Below are positions 1-9,098 of a stretch of 64,000 bases of DNA, in pieces. Within the stretch, counting starts at the first letter, position 1. Each line of letters opens with the position of its first letter. The DNA comes from Tahibacter harae. GTDB lineage: Bacteria; Pseudomonadota; Gammaproteobacteria; Xanthomonadales; Rhodanobacteraceae. The notes under the pieces are model-generated. The model ran no database searches. It saw only the letters and a program-made list of their open reading frames with translations, and had not been told where the DNA came from. The stretch lies in NCBI RefSeq assembly GCF_024437735.1, contig NZ_JANFQO010000016.1:62001-126000 (forward strand), in the 5' to 3' direction. Made by a program: the position numbers and the translations under genes.

Positions 1-145
1 CGTGAAAACCCTCGTTCGCGGCGGTTTCCGCGAGCGTCAGATAGGCGGCTTCAAGCCCGGCTGCCGCCAGTTCGTCGCGACGGGCCGCATCGTGTATTTC
101 GCATACGCGATTCCAGTCGCTGGCGCTGTAGGGGCGAATATTCAT
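1..145 (-). CDS. GNAT-like N-acetyltransferase, 5' part only
   Basis: This is the N-terminal 48 codons of a gene that runs off the left edge. The reading frame opens with ATG and gives MNIRPYSASDWNRVCEIHDA, followed by a helix-rich stretch. The start (beta strand 'IRPYSASDW', then a helix with 'EIHDAAR') is the usual opening of GNAT-fold acyl-CoA acyltransferases, which move an acetyl group from acetyl-CoA to an amine. The acetyl-CoA-binding motif would lie outside the window, so the family call rests only on the first strand and helix. The substrate cannot be told. Confidence 0.55.
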   Translation of the reverse strand, partial: MNIRPYSASDWNRVCEIHDAARRDELAAAGLEAAYLTLAETAANEGFH

Positions 146-308
146 TGTGTCATCGGAATCGACGGTGCCTTCGAGGCGGGTGCGGCCTGGATTCGGTCAG
201 GCTCCGTGCTGCGCAGGCCGAACATAAAAACGCTCTCGATCTGCGCAGCGGTTTGACGCGCGCATGGCGGGGTGTATGGCGAACGACAGGCGGCTCGCCG
301 CTGGCTTG

Positions 309-767
309 CTACTGGGCAACGGTATCGAGCAGCTGAATCAGCAAAGGGGCTGCGGTTGCGCTGGCCTTCTCGACCGCCGGATCAGGATAGAGCAGCTGCA
401 TGTAGCGCGGATGCAGGAGCGAAATCTCGGTCCGTCCGTCTTTCCGATACACGCCGAAGTTTCCGCACGGCAACATGGCGCTGAGATGCAGTCCGGCCGG
501 CCAGAGCTGCTGGCCGACTTCCGGGATGCAGATTTTGACCAGGGTCACCTGGTCCTGCTTGACTTTGTCCGCGCCCAGGTACGGCCATTTCTTCGCTGCT
601 GCATAAGCCGCGATGGCTTCCACCACGGCGTCGGGCGATTTGTCGGTAGACCGGATCACGAAGATGTCGCGGGACTGGGTTGCAGCAGCCGCCGGACGGA
701 CGGGGGCAGGTGTCGATGCGCAACCTGTGACGAGCGCGGCGAGCAATGCCCCGCAATACGCTTTCAT
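309..767 (-). CDS. DUF302-type lipoprotein
   Basis: A 152-residue protein. The start is the ATG at 767, which has a GGAGAG ribosome site 6-7 bases upstream; longer readings upstream are not supported. The N-terminus (MKAYCGALLAALVTGCAS) is a lipoprotein signal with lipobox VTGC, so the mature protein should be membrane-anchored in the periplasm. After a Pro/Ala linker, the rest (from about residue 32, 'RDIFVIRSTDKSPDAVVEAI') matches the look of DUF302: an alternating strand/helix domain of unknown function often found in periplasmic proteins. It contains 'CIPEVGQQLW' and a Cys near the middle. No operon partner is evident. Confidence 0.6.
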   Translation of the reverse strand: MKAYCGALLAALVTGCASTPAPVRPAAAATQSRDIFVIRSTDKSPDAVVEAIAAYAAAKKWPYLGADKVKQDQVTLVKICIPEVGQQLWPAGLHLSAMLPCGNFGVYRKDGRTEISLLHPRYMQLLYPDPAVEKASATAAPLLIQLLDTVAQ

Positions 768-943
768 GGTGTTCTCTCCCCTTGGATTCCGAAGATCCGC
801 GCCCCGCCACCCCGTTTCGCGCGGAGTATGCCGGCGCCGGTTCCGGTCGCGCAATCGCAGGCTTCCTGGCTGGCTGCGAGATGCCGGACGACAAACGAAG
901 CCGACGCCAGGGCATCGAAACGATGGCGAAGAATTCAAATCGC

Positions 944-1975
944 TCACATTTGCGGAGCGCGGCGCTGCATGCTCTTGAGGAAACTCAGCAGCGCGCGTTC
1001 GCTGCGACTCAAGCCGGCACGCGCGCGGCGGATTCGGCCGTAGGCCTTGCGGCCCCGCGCAAGCGTGGCCGGATCCGCCGCCGCGAGCACGGCCGGATGC
1101 ACGTACATGCGCCGGCATACGGCCGGCGTATTGCCGAGATCGGCCGCGGCGGCGGCGATGGCCTGTTGCAGGCGCGCGGTATCGACCGGCCCGTCATCGG
1201 CAAACAGCAGCTCGGCTACGCGCACGCTGGCCGACCAGGTGCGAAAGTCCTTGGCCGTGTAGTCATCGCCCATGACGGCGCGGATATAGGCATTGACGTC
1301 ATCCGAGCGCACACGCCGGCGTTTGCCCTCGTCCAGATACTGGAACAAGTGCTGGCCCGGCAGATCCTGGCAGCGGCGGATCAGCCGGGCCAGCGCAGCA
1401 TCTTCCAGATCCAGCACCTGGTTCTGCTTCGACTTCCCGCGGAAGGCCAGGCGGATACGCGCACCGCGCACCTGCACATGGCGCGTGCGCAAGGTGCTCG
1501 CGCCGAACGAGCCATTGGCCCTGGCATAGCTCTCGTTGCCGACGCGCAGGCAGGCGCGGTCGAGCAGACGCACGACCGCCGCAAGGACGCGGTCACGCTG
1601 GGCGCCGCGGGCGCGCAGATCCCGTGCCACGCGCCGGCGCAGCTGCGGCAGCCGCGCGGCAAACTGCAGGCTGCGCTGGAATTTCACCTCATCGCGCAGG
1701 CTGCGCCAGTCAACGTGATAGCGGTACTGCTTGCGGCCGCGGGCATCGCGTGCCGTCGCCTGGATATGGCCGCGGCGATGCGGACAGATCCAGACGCTTT
1801 CATAGGCCGGCGGAATGGCCAGCGCACGGATGCGCGCAAGTTCGCGTACGTCGGTAATGCGCCGGCCGCGCCGGTCGACATAGTCGAAACGGCTGCCGCG
1901 GCGCAGGCGGCGATAGCCGGGCTCGCTGTCGCTGACATAGATCAGGCCGGCTTTTCTTACAGTCTTGTCTGCCAT
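944..1975 (-). CDS. DNA topoisomerase IB (poxvirus type)
   Basis: A 343-residue type IB topoisomerase, which relaxes supercoiled DNA by cutting one strand through a 3'-phosphotyrosine. The N-terminal domain carries 'YRYHVDWRSLRDEVKF'. The catalytic domain follows with 'RVGNESYARANGSFGASTL', 'HVQVRG' and 'KDFRTW'. The nucleophile is most likely Tyr291 in 'RRMYVHP'. The protein ends in a basic helix. The ATG at 1975 (MADKTVRK) is preferred over a TTG 63 bases upstream because the extra residues do not look like the family; no strong ribosome site precedes either. The length is normal for bacterial members. It stands alone between unrelated genes. Confidence 0.88.
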   Translation of the reverse strand: MADKTVRKAGLIYVSDSEPGYRRLRRGSRFDYVDRRGRRITDVRELARIRALAIPPAYESVWICPHRRGHIQATARDARGRKQYRYHVDWRSLRDEVKFQRSLQFAARLPQLRRRVARDLRARGAQRDRVLAAVVRLLDRACLRVGNESYARANGSFGASTLRTRHVQVRGARIRLAFRGKSKQNQVLDLEDAALARLIRRCQDLPGQHLFQYLDEGKRRRVRSDDVNAYIRAVMGDDYTAKDFRTWSASVRVAELLFADDGPVDTARLQQAIAAAAADLGNTPAVCRRMYVHPAVLAAADPATLARGRKAYGRIRRARAGLSRSERALLSFLKSMQRRAPQM

Positions 1976-2374
1976 GGCTGCTATTCGTGCAGAGATGGCG
2001 TGAATGAAATATCGAGGTGTGTAGGAGTCGCCGGGCAAGCTCGGAGCGTGGGACTGACTTCCGCAGTCATTTCACGCAGGACGGCGGCGAAATGCTGCTG
2101 CGCAAGCATCGGAAGGGGGGGCGATGCGGGCGGGCACAAGCGTTGCGCGTGGGCACCTGTCCGGATATTCAGGGACTCACCGCCGCATGCCCGCCCCGCA
2201 CTGCGGTAACCACGTTTCGCCCCTTGGGCGCTCGGGCATACATGCCGGGGCCGCCGCGCGTCGCACTGATCGGTGCGGATCAGGGTGCTCCATGCCATCG
2301 AGTCGTCATCAGCCGCAGAGATCCAGCTCGCTCCCTGATGCCTGCGTCAGAATGAGCCAGTCGTATTTTGCTTC
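1976..2374. other. Intergenic stretch without a supported gene
   Basis: About 400 bases lie upstream of the topoisomerase gene and downstream of the small membrane-protein gene. Short frames on both strands have Arg/Ser/Pro-rich translations without a ribosome site or family resemblance. No clear hairpin or repeat was seen. Confidence 0.5.
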
Positions 2375-2773
2375 TCAGCAGACCTGCGCACGCCGGTGCA
2401 TAGTCCAGAGGACGCCGAAGACGAACACTCCCAAGGCAAGGCCGATGCCGGCAAATGCCGAAATCTGCTGCAGCCAGACAGCCGGCGTGACGGTCGTGTC
2501 GCTGCGCAGGCCGGCCGCGGAGCCTGCGCCGAGAAGCGCGCCCAGGGCGAGGCCGGACAACGCGCAGGCGAGCGGCAGCGACCAGGCAAGGCGGCGAACC
2601 AGAAAGCGCGAGCCGGCCGCGATGGCCGCGGCACAGAACGCCGCGGGCGCGCCAAGGAAAAGGCTGCCTTCAAGGATATGCAAAAAGCCGGCGTGCGACC
2701 TGAGTGCGATGCAACATGCCCATACGACAGCGAGGCCGCCTGCCGCCGCGGCGCTGGCGATGCAATCTCTCAT
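2375..2773 (-). CDS. Small polytopic membrane protein, unknown function
   Basis: A 132-residue hydrophobic protein with four predicted membrane helices, roughly residues 6-24, 34-55, 64-85 and 98-121. Short charged loops include 'RFLVRRL', and the C-terminus 'MHRRAQVC' is basic. The ATG at 2773 is chosen because CAGGAG lies 11 bases upstream; a GTG 12 bases earlier would overlap that ribosome site. No family motif is recognised. The four-helix layout with small Ala/Gly-rich helices suggests an inner-membrane protein. It lies just downstream of the NTR/TIMP-like secreted protein on the same strand, with a 128-base gap, so co-transcription is possible but not shown. Confidence 0.6.
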   Translation of the reverse strand: MRDCIASAAAAGGLAVVWACCIALRSHAGFLHILEGSLFLGAPAAFCAAAIAAGSRFLVRRLAWSLPLACALSGLALGALLGAGSAAGLRSDTTVTPAVWLQQISAFAGIGLALGVFVFGVLWTMHRRAQVC

Positions 2774-2901
2774 GTCAGCTGGCACTCCTGAACGGCGCGC
2801 GCGCGGGCGGGCATCGATTGGTGTGATCCATCAGGCGCATGCTGCCGAACGCCGTTCTGCCTTGCAGCTACAGGGAGGCTGGAACTTGGCGTAGCTTCGT
2901 A

Positions 2902-3327
2902 TCAACCGTCACGCGAACGGCGCGATAGCTTTTCCAGTTCTTTGGTGTCGCGCGTGCTTTCCAGCGGGGCGGTCCTTGAGCAGATACCCAGGACGAAGGG
3001 CTGCACGCCGCTTGAATACACGAGCACGTTGGAGCCGTGGGCCGGGATGAAACCGTCGCTGATGAAACTGACGGTGTCTTCGGCCGTTGCCCGGACGATT
3101 TCTCCCGCGGCCAGATCGCCCTTCCATACATTCAGTACGCGAAGCTTGGCAAAGCGAAAATCGTCCCTGCCAAAACCGTGGGCCGCGTAGATTTCTTCCA
3201 CATGCGCGGAAAAGACATCCTGGGCAGCGGCGTAGGCCTGCTTGACGGATTGGCGGCTTCCGCATGACATCGCAGCGGCGGGCGTGGACGCGAGCAGGCA
3301 CATCACGGTGGCGATCACTTTGAACAT
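2902..3327 (-). CDS. Secreted NTR/TIMP-like domain protein
   Basis: A 141-residue exported protein. MFKVIATVMCLLASTPAAAMS is a signal peptide with a likely AxA cut before 'MSCGSRQSVKQAYAAAQDVF'. The mature part has the arrangement of netrin/TIMP-like OB-fold domains: a cysteine shortly after the N-terminus, 'VFSAHVEEIYAA', 'AKLRVLNVWKG', and a late cysteine in 'GICSRTAPLE'. Bacterial proteins of this kind are small periplasmic or secreted proteins whose role is mostly unknown. The start is the ATG at 3327, matching the signal peptide; longer frames are Arg/Pro-rich and unlikely. No clear ribosome site is seen. Confidence 0.6.
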   Translation of the reverse strand: MFKVIATVMCLLASTPAAAMSCGSRQSVKQAYAAAQDVFSAHVEEIYAAHGFGRDDFRFAKLRVLNVWKGDLAAGEIVRATAEDTVSFISDGFIPAHGSNVLVYSSGVQPFVLGICSRTAPLESTRDTKELEKLSRRSRDG

Positions 3328-3589
3328 TGGCGGCTTGCCGGTTTTGAACCCCGGGCCCGGGGCGTTGCGCGGAGTATGCCGACGCCGGCTGAAGCCGTGC
3401 AATCGCGTATGCGGCTTGGCGAGTGAATCAAGCCGTGCCGGCTCGACTAGCAGCGTCGGCGCGGAAAAGCTCCGGTGCCGGCCTAGGCGGGCTGGCGGCT
3501 TCTACGGCAGTCCTGAAGGCCCTACTGGAACGCTGGCATCTGAGCTGGCCCGCGTCACGAAATGGCGCTGGCTTGGGCCGCCGGGTGCG

Positions 3590-3874
3590 CTATTCGTAGC
3601 CGCGCCCGGCCCACAGAAAATGGGCAGACCGTTGCCAGGGGTTACTGGCCTTGGGCCCCCGGCGTTCACCGAACCCGGAATCCGCGGCCCATGCCAAGGC
3701 AGCGGCCAAGAATTCGGCGATGGTTTGATTGGCCCACTCGCCCTGGAAGCCGTCGACGCTGAGCGCGAGTGTTTCGGCTACCCGCCGTTCAGCGGCCAGC
3801 AGTTCGACGTACCGGACGAACGATGCTTCATCTGCGACCGACTCAAGCGCCTCGAATAATTGATCACTTTCCAT
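3590..3874 (-). CDS. Small DUF7660-like protein
   Basis: A 94-residue protein beginning MESDQLFEALESVADEASF. The ATG at 3874 is preceded by AGGCAGG, a fair ribosome site. The middle segment 'EWANQTIAEFLAAALAWAAD' has the W-x-N-x-x-(5)-F-L-x-A-x-x-x-W-x-x-D layout I associate with DUF7660, small acidic cytoplasmic proteins of unknown function. The last 25 residues are rich in Arg, Gly and Trp and may be loosely structured. No neighbour suggests a role. Confidence 0.5.
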   Translation of the reverse strand: MESDQLFEALESVADEASFVRYVELLAAERRVAETLALSVDGFQGEWANQTIAEFLAAALAWAADSGFGERRGPKASNPWQRSAHFLWAGRGYE

Positions 3875-4075
3875 CTGCGCCTGCCTTTTGTTGCGAGCCG
3901 GTGCGATCCGGTACGGGCTCAGGGTGATGAACAGTCGTGGCGGATCTGCTGGCCACTTACCTGACTCAGGCCTCGGGAGATTGTCCGCCAGGAGAAGCCT
4001 GACGCAACAGCGCAGGACCGCACAACGGAGCGGACTCAGTGTGACTGCGTCTTCAGGCCGGTGCCGGCGTCGCAG

Positions 4076-4471
4076 CTATACGTGCTTGATCCACGCCTGG
4101 ACGATGGCAACCAGCGGCACCCGTTTCTGCGCCAGATCTTCCCGGCTGGCGAACTTGACCGATGCGCGGTCGGGTCCAAGCCAGGTCAGCAGCTTATGCG
4201 GATCGGCTATTGCTTGCGGCGGCACCGTCCGCCCGGATTTCGCGCCAAGATGAAGAATGAGCTGCAGGCCGTCCTTGGCCCGCAGATGCATCGTGGCGAA
4301 GTGCTCCGAGGTGCGGAAGCTCGGCGCGTTCCATTTGATTTCCTCGGTGATCTTCGGATCAGCGTCGAGCAGGATTTGCCGGAGTGCGGCAATCTCTTGC
4401 TTGAGTGGATGATCGAGCGCAGCGATGAAGGACTGCACGGTAACAGCTGGCTTGCGGCTCTTCTCTGCCAT
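4076..4471 (-). CDS. DUF1801 domain protein (YdhG/YdeI-like)
   Basis: A 131-residue cytoplasmic protein of the DUF1801 family. The typical features are an N-terminal helix pair ('ALDHPLKQEIAALRQILLDA'), then 'ITEEIKWNAPSFRT', with a conserved K-W-N/G-x-P segment, then 'LHLGAKSG' and a C-terminal 'REDLAQKRVPLVAIVQAWI'. The length fits family members. Some relatives resemble frataxin-like or iron-related proteins, but no biochemical role is secure. The ATG at 4471 is the natural start. It appears monocistronic. Confidence 0.75.
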   Translation of the reverse strand: MAEKSRKPAVTVQSFIAALDHPLKQEIAALRQILLDADPKITEEIKWNAPSFRTSEHFATMHLRAKDGLQLILHLGAKSGRTVPPQAIADPHKLLTWLGPDRASVKFASREDLAQKRVPLVAIVQAWIKHV

Positions 4472-4621
4472 CTTTGTCTCTCGATCTCTCGCCCGGCGGC
4501 CTGACGCCGCGCCAAGCCGGGAAACGTCAGAAAACTTCCACGAAGAACGTGGTCGGCCTGGCTCGGATCATTCGCGGCACCGCTGGGGAGGCCCATCTGA
4601 CTCCGATATTTCCAGTTTTGG

Positions 4622-5062
4622 TTATAGCGCGCGCCTCAGATGCGGCTGCCGCTTGACGGCCGTCTCCAGCGCTGATTGATGTCCGCCAAGATATACAGAG
4701 AGGCGAACTTTTGCGCCGCTTTTGAACCTCAGCAGGTACCAACTGCAGGTTGCGTTGAACGTGATGGAGACCAGATCTTTCCAGGACTCGTTCTTCGTTC
4801 CCGTCCATGGTGTCGAGAAAGTCAGCCGCTGCTCGTCAAAAACGCCTTTGACAAACGCGGCCTCACCGAAACAGTAGATGGCGCCCAGGCCAAAGCCGAA
4901 GACGAGGAAGAGCTTTGCCCAGAATTCTTTGTCGTTCCCGTACAGGAGGGTAGCCCCCACGGGGAGCAGCGCAATCACCAGGCAGGCCGCGCCAAGCCCC
5001 CACAGGAATGATCCGTATCCGAGTTGCCCCGCGGCGGTGGCGCGTGCGGTTTTCCTAGCCAT
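4622..5062 (-). CDS. Two-helix membrane protein with PH-like cytoplasmic part
   Basis: A 146-residue protein. A basic N-terminus (MARKTARATAAGQLGYG) leads into two membrane helices at about residues 18-40 and 50-70, followed by a soluble part containing 'RLTFSTPWTGTKNESWKDLVSITFNA' and 'WYLLRFKSGAKVRLSVYLGG'. This beta-rich tail resembles bacterial PH-like domains found after membrane hairpins, but similarity is weak. The ATG at 5062 has AGGA only three bases upstream; the alternative TTG at 5098 adds Arg-rich residues and is less likely. The function is unknown. Confidence 0.5.
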   Translation of the reverse strand: MARKTARATAAGQLGYGSFLWGLGAACLVIALLPVGATLLYGNDKEFWAKLFLVFGFGLGAIYCFGEAAFVKGVFDEQRLTFSTPWTGTKNESWKDLVSITFNATCSWYLLRFKSGAKVRLSVYLGGHQSALETAVKRQPHLRRAL

Positions 5063-5361
5063 GGATCCTGCCCACGAGCGCCGTCGCGCCGCCTGCAAGA
5101 CCGCTGATTGATGCGCTTGTCGCCATGTGCGTACTGAAATCCTGGCCAGAAAAGCGGGGTAGGCTGGTCCCGGAAAAGGGGCGGCTCGAAAACACGCTCA
5201 GCTAGTTTAGTGAAGCTGCCCGGCAGGTATGACACTCTCCGCGCGACTGCCGCGACGGTCCTGTTTGGCCTGCTTGGATCGAATCGACGGGCCTTGGGGC
5301 CCGGGCACAGGCCAGTCGAACCTGGCCAGGCTGGCGGACGCGGTGTGCGCTTGCCCGGCTC
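5063..5361. other. Intergenic stretch, nothing recognised
   Basis: Nearly 300 bases between the small membrane-protein gene and the aminotransferase gene. Short GC-rich self-complementary stretches occur, such as GGCCAG/CTGGCC around 5310-5330. No terminator with a T-run and no convincing gene was seen. Confidence 0.4.
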
Positions 5362-6636
5362 TCAAGCAAGCGCGTCCAGCACCTTGTTCAGCGCCGCTGC
5401 CATTTCCTCGATGTTCTCGCGGGTGAGATCGGGGCTGATGTCGATATGGACTGCCCGGCTGAGCAGATCCAGCGTGCGCGGGCACTGGTCGCGTGGATAT
5501 TCGACCGGGCCTTCGTGCCAGCGCCAAGGTCCGCCATTCACCGACCATGTGCGCTTGTCGACGATGGGCAGCCAGTTGCAATACACGTGGTAGTCGCCGT
5601 AGCCGGGCCTATGCAGCACGGTGGCCGGCAGACCTTCGGCCGCCAATGCCGCAACCACGCGCTGGGCGGTGGCCGGCTGGGGCAGGTAGAAGACGAGGCA
5701 AATGTCGGTATCGCCCTCGGCATCGTTCTGTTTGCGGAAAGTGATGCCTTTGCGCCGGCTTACGTCGGCCATGCTGGCCTTCAATGCGTGATTGTGCTGG
5801 CGCATCTCGGCGAGCAGGCTGTCGAGCCGGCGGAACTGCACCAGCGCAACGGCGGCCTGCAGTTCCGACATGCGCAGATTCACGCCCGGCAGGATCTTTG
5901 CGGGAGGCACGCCGTTGCGTATGCCGCCGATCACGTCGTGATACATCGCGGTACGCCGGAAAAGCTCGAAGTCGTTCGTTGTCACCATGCCGCCTTCGCC
6001 GCAGGTGATGATCTTGTTGTACTGGAAGCTGAAGGCGCCCGCATGGCCGATGCTGCCCAGATGCGCGCCGCGGTAGGACGCCCCCGCCGCCTGTGCGACA
6101 TCCTCCAGCAATTTGATGCCGTGCTGGCGCGCCAAAGCCGACAGCCCGTCCATGTTGCACGGGGCGCCGCGCATATGCACCGCCATGATGACGCGCGTAT
6201 GACGGGTTATCTTGCGCGCCACATCGGCGGGATCGAGCGTGAGCGATTCATCGACTTCCGCCAGAATGGGTACCGCACCCGCCGCCAGCACCGCCGAAGC
6301 CGAGGCAATCCAGGTATAGGCCGGCACGATCACCTCGTCGCCCGGCCCTGCACCCAGTGCAATCAGTGCGCAGACCAGGGCTGCGCTGCCGGAGCTGACC
6401 GCCAACGCATGGCGTGCGCCGATGCGTGCGGAAAAAGCGGTCTCCAGTTCGTCTGTCTTGGACTTGCCGGGGTTGGGGCCGTAATAGCGAAACAGCCGTT
6501 TGCTGCGGATCACTTCGATGACGGCTTCTTCTTCTTCAGCGCCGACTCGCATGCCGCCCGGGTACATCGGCGGCAGTGCTTGCTTCACCGCTTTGGCGCC
6601 GCCGTTGATGGCGAGGTGCGATAGATTTGGCATCAT
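5362..6636 (-). CDS. DegT/DnrJ/EryC1/StrS-family PLP aminotransferase
   Basis: A 424-residue fold-type I, PLP-dependent enzyme of the sugar-aminotransferase family, which usually aminates keto-sugars for surface polysaccharides or antibiotics. Visible family features are 'GPNPGKSKTDELE' near the N-terminus, 'AVSSGSAALVCAL' for phosphate binding, 'DEVIVPAYTWIASASAV', 'LLEDVAQAAGASYRG', and 'SFQYNKIITCGEGGM' with the Schiff-base lysine at about residue 208. 'PGVNLRMSELQAA' completes the set. ATG at 6636 is taken as the start; GTG at 6669 would add eleven residues, and neither has a clear ribosome site. No nucleotide-sugar or glycosyltransferase genes are nearby, so the substrate is unknown; relatives also occur as glutamine:scyllo-inosose-type aminotransferases. 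Confidence 0.85.
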   Translation of the reverse strand: MMPNLSHLAINGGAKAVKQALPPMYPGGMRVGAEEEEAVIEVIRSKRLFRYYGPNPGKSKTDELETAFSARIGARHALAVSSGSAALVCALIALGAGPGDEVIVPAYTWIASASAVLAAGAVPILAEVDESLTLDPADVARKITRHTRVIMAVHMRGAPCNMDGLSALARQHGIKLLEDVAQAAGASYRGAHLGSIGHAGAFSFQYNKIITCGEGGMVTTNDFELFRRTAMYHDVIGGIRNGVPPAKILPGVNLRMSELQAAVALVQFRRLDSLLAEMRQHNHALKASMADVSRRKGITFRKQNDAEGDTDICLVFYLPQPATAQRVVAALAAEGLPATVLHRPGYGDYHVYCNWLPIVDKRTWSVNGGPWRWHEGPVEYPRDQCPRTLDLLSRAVHIDISPDLTRENIEEMAAALNKVLDALA

Positions 6637-7046
6637 GGCGACGGTGAGCCGATGGCTTGATTGAAGCACCTAGAATAACAAAACCGCAGGTACACACCAG
6701 CCGATCCTCGGCTTATGGGTAATGTATTCAAGGGTATAAAGCGAGAACTGGCTTGCTTCGTCTTTCAGTGAGCCATCCCGGGCCGAAGAGTGCCTGACAG
6801 ATTGCCGGCAGAAGTGATGCGCAGGTGAGCCGTTACCCGGCGTGGCGGCGCAGCTGCGCTCGGCAAGGGGCGAGCCGAACCTGTTCTCAGCTTGCGGGAA
6901 GGCTCTTCCGCGAGGCATATGCATGGGGACTAGCGTAGAGCGATTGCGTGATGCGCTCGCGGCAGGGCCGTCTATGCGGGTGTGTCGAGGCTGAAACGGG
7001 GGGCAGAAAAACCTGGCGGCACTGCTGGGAAGTTGACCTGCCCCCG
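6637..7046. other. Intergenic region with a REP-like repeat
   Basis: About 410 bases between two minus-strand genes. The half next to the aminotransferase gene is relatively AT-rich (6670-6750) and could hold its promoter, but no box is convincing. The other end holds one copy of the intergenic palindromic repeat, which reaches a few bases into the 3' end of the amidohydrolase gene. No gene is supported. Confidence 0.5.
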
Positions 7047-7053
7047 TTATTCG
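6993..7053. repeat. REP-like palindromic repeat, copy B
   Basis: The sequence runs AACGGGGGGCA ... TTGACCTGCCCCCGTTATTC. The ends are inverted repeats of each other, and the centre 'CTGGCGGCACTGCTGGGAAG' aligns with copies at 19345, 24617 and 35112. It lies just downstream of the amidohydrolase stop and may act as a transcription terminator or mRNA 3' hairpin. Confidence 0.55.
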
Positions 7054-9098
7054 GCCTGCGGCCGCAGTTCACGCCCGGCGCCCGGTGCGACCGACAGCGC
7101 GCGGTGGACTTCCGCGGGCGAGAGCCAGCCGTTGTGCGTCAGCACGAGCGCGATGTTGTGCAGGTCGTCGATGTGCTGTGTCGGATCGCCGTCGACGAGG
7201 ATCAGGTCGGCGGCGAAGCCGGGGGCGATGCGGCCGCGGTCGCCGGCGACGCCGGCAACGCGCGCCGCGTCGCGGGTCGCGATCTGCAGCGTTTCCGCCG
7301 GCGTCATGCCGGCCTGCACGTAGAATGCGAGTTCGCCCGGCAGCGAGAAACCGGGTAGGTCGTCGGTTCCGGCCACCAGCGGCACGCCGGCGCGGCGCAG
7401 CTGGCCGACGAAGCGGATCATGGCATCGAACGACGCGCGGTGGCGTGCTGCCGCCGCGGCGTCGCGCGGGGGCATCGGCGCGCTGCGCAGCCGGCGCTGC
7501 ACGTCCGGCGGCAGGCGCGCGACGACGCTTTCGTAGCCGGGCTGCACCTCGCCGTCGCGCTGGCGGATGAAGCTCAGGGCGATCAGCGTCGGATCGGCGA
7601 CGACGCCGCGGCGCGCGAGGTCGGCGACGAAGCTGCGCACCGGTGCCGCGTCGAGATCAAGCGTGCCGGCGCGTTCGGCCGGCAGTGTGAAGCGTTCCAG
7701 GGTGCGCGTGTCGCTGCTGGGCGAAACGAGGAAATTCAGCAGCAGCTGATTGGCGTGATGAATTTCGTCGGCACCGGCATCGATGAAATCCTGCGCGCGC
7801 AGGAACGCCGGCACATGGCCGCTCACACGCAGGCCGCGCGCATGCGCATAGGCCACGGTTTCCCGCACCGCCTCGCGCGGAAAGGAGTTGTACAGCTTGA
7901 TCTGGCGGTAGCCGTGCACCGCGTACCAGTCCACGGCGCGGCGCGCCGCGGCGGCGCCGTCGACCAGCCGCCCCCAGTGCGACGCATGCGCCCCGTCGCC
8001 TTCGATAAGGCCCGCCGCCACGATCTGCGGACCTAGCCAGCGGCCTGCGTCGCGTGCGTCGATGAGCGCCTGCAGGAACGGATTGTCGTTGGCGAGATCG
8101 CGCACTGTCGTCACGCCCGCGGCAAGGAACAGCGCGCCGTCCCAGGCACCGACATGGGTATGCATGTCGAACAGGCCCGGCAGCAGCACGCGGCCGCCGC
8201 CGTCGATGGTCCAGTCGGCCGCTTGCACGGCCTCGTTTTCCGCCACTACGGCGGTGATGCGGCCGCGCGCGACGTAGACATCGGCGCGCGGCCCCACGGT
8301 TGCCGTGTCGCTGTCGAACACGCGCACGCCGCGCAGCCGCGCCAGCCCAGGCAGCGGGTGCAGGAAGCGCTGGGCGGATTCCTGCTGCAATACGGCTTCG
8401 GCCGCCGACTGATGCCGCGCCAGCCGCGCGATCTGGTCCTGCCAGCCTTCTTCGATCAGGCGCTGGTAGCCGGTATCGAGGGCTGCGAACAGGCGCGGTT
8501 CGGAGCCCGCCGTCGTCCAGAACAAGGCGGGCTTGAGGCCCAGGCCGGTATGCACGACCAGGTGCACGCGGCGGCGCCGGCCGTCGGCCTGTACGAGGTC
8601 CAGCGTCTCCAGGCGGCGCTGCCGCAGTTCGCCGGACGGCAGCAGCGGCAGCTGCGCCTCGGTGCGGTCGCCGAACTGCGCGATGGCGCGCGACACGGTT
8701 TCCGGCGATCCGTTGACCGGCAGGTACTGAGCCGTATCCGCTGCCGCGGCACGGCCGCGCTCGGCACCGCTGCGCCACTGGGCCGTGCCGCCATGGCGCT
8801 CGAAGCGTTCATCGACGCGGCCGCCGAACGCGGCTGTGCCGGTCACGGTATAGCGCAGCAGCGTGCCGTCGGCAGCGCTGACATAGCGTTCGTGCAGCGC
8901 CGGGCCGCGGCCGTTGTCCTTGAATGCGTAGTCGACCTCGGTGATGCCGCCGCGGCGCCGCTGTACGGTATGCGTGCCGGCGCGGGCGCCGTCCTCCATG
9001 AGCACGGCGTAGCGGATCGTTGCGCTGGCATCCGCGTGCACGGCTGGCGCGGCGAGCAGGGTCGCGCCGAGCAGGGCCTGCCGCAGCGCGCGCCTCAT
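7047..9098 (-). CDS. Secreted amidohydrolase (imidazolonepropionase-like)
   Basis: A 683-residue exported metal-dependent hydrolase. MRRALRQALLGATLLAAPAVHADA is a signal peptide. Residues of about 25-260 form a domain I do not recognise; the amidohydrolase barrel follows. The metal site is complete: His313 and His315 in 'DMHTHVG', a lysine in 'QIKLYNSF', histidines in 'RVSGHVPAF' and 'DEIHHANQ', and Asp579 in 'GTDDLPG'. The closing 'GRIAPGFAADLILVDGDP' is the usual C-terminal strand. The ATG overlaps the stop of the upstream epimerase gene (ATGA), so the two are translationally coupled. The substrate is unknown; related enzymes cut cyclic amides or dipeptides. Confidence 0.85.
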   Translation of the reverse strand: MRRALRQALLGATLLAAPAVHADASATIRYAVLMEDGARAGTHTVQRRRGGITEVDYAFKDNGRGPALHERYVSAADGTLLRYTVTGTAAFGGRVDERFERHGGTAQWRSGAERGRAAAADTAQYLPVNGSPETVSRAIAQFGDRTEAQLPLLPSGELRQRRLETLDLVQADGRRRRVHLVVHTGLGLKPALFWTTAGSEPRLFAALDTGYQRLIEEGWQDQIARLARHQSAAEAVLQQESAQRFLHPLPGLARLRGVRVFDSDTATVGPRADVYVARGRITAVVAENEAVQAADWTIDGGGRVLLPGLFDMHTHVGAWDGALFLAAGVTTVRDLANDNPFLQALIDARDAGRWLGPQIVAAGLIEGDGAHASHWGRLVDGAAAARRAVDWYAVHGYRQIKLYNSFPREAVRETVAYAHARGLRVSGHVPAFLRAQDFIDAGADEIHHANQLLLNFLVSPSSDTRTLERFTLPAERAGTLDLDAAPVRSFVADLARRGVVADPTLIALSFIRQRDGEVQPGYESVVARLPPDVQRRLRSAPMPPRDAAAAARHRASFDAMIRFVGQLRRAGVPLVAGTDDLPGFSLPGELAFYVQAGMTPAETLQIATRDAARVAGVAGDRGRIAPGFAADLILVDGDPTQHIDDLHNIALVLTHNGWLSPAEVHRALSVAPGAGRELRPQAE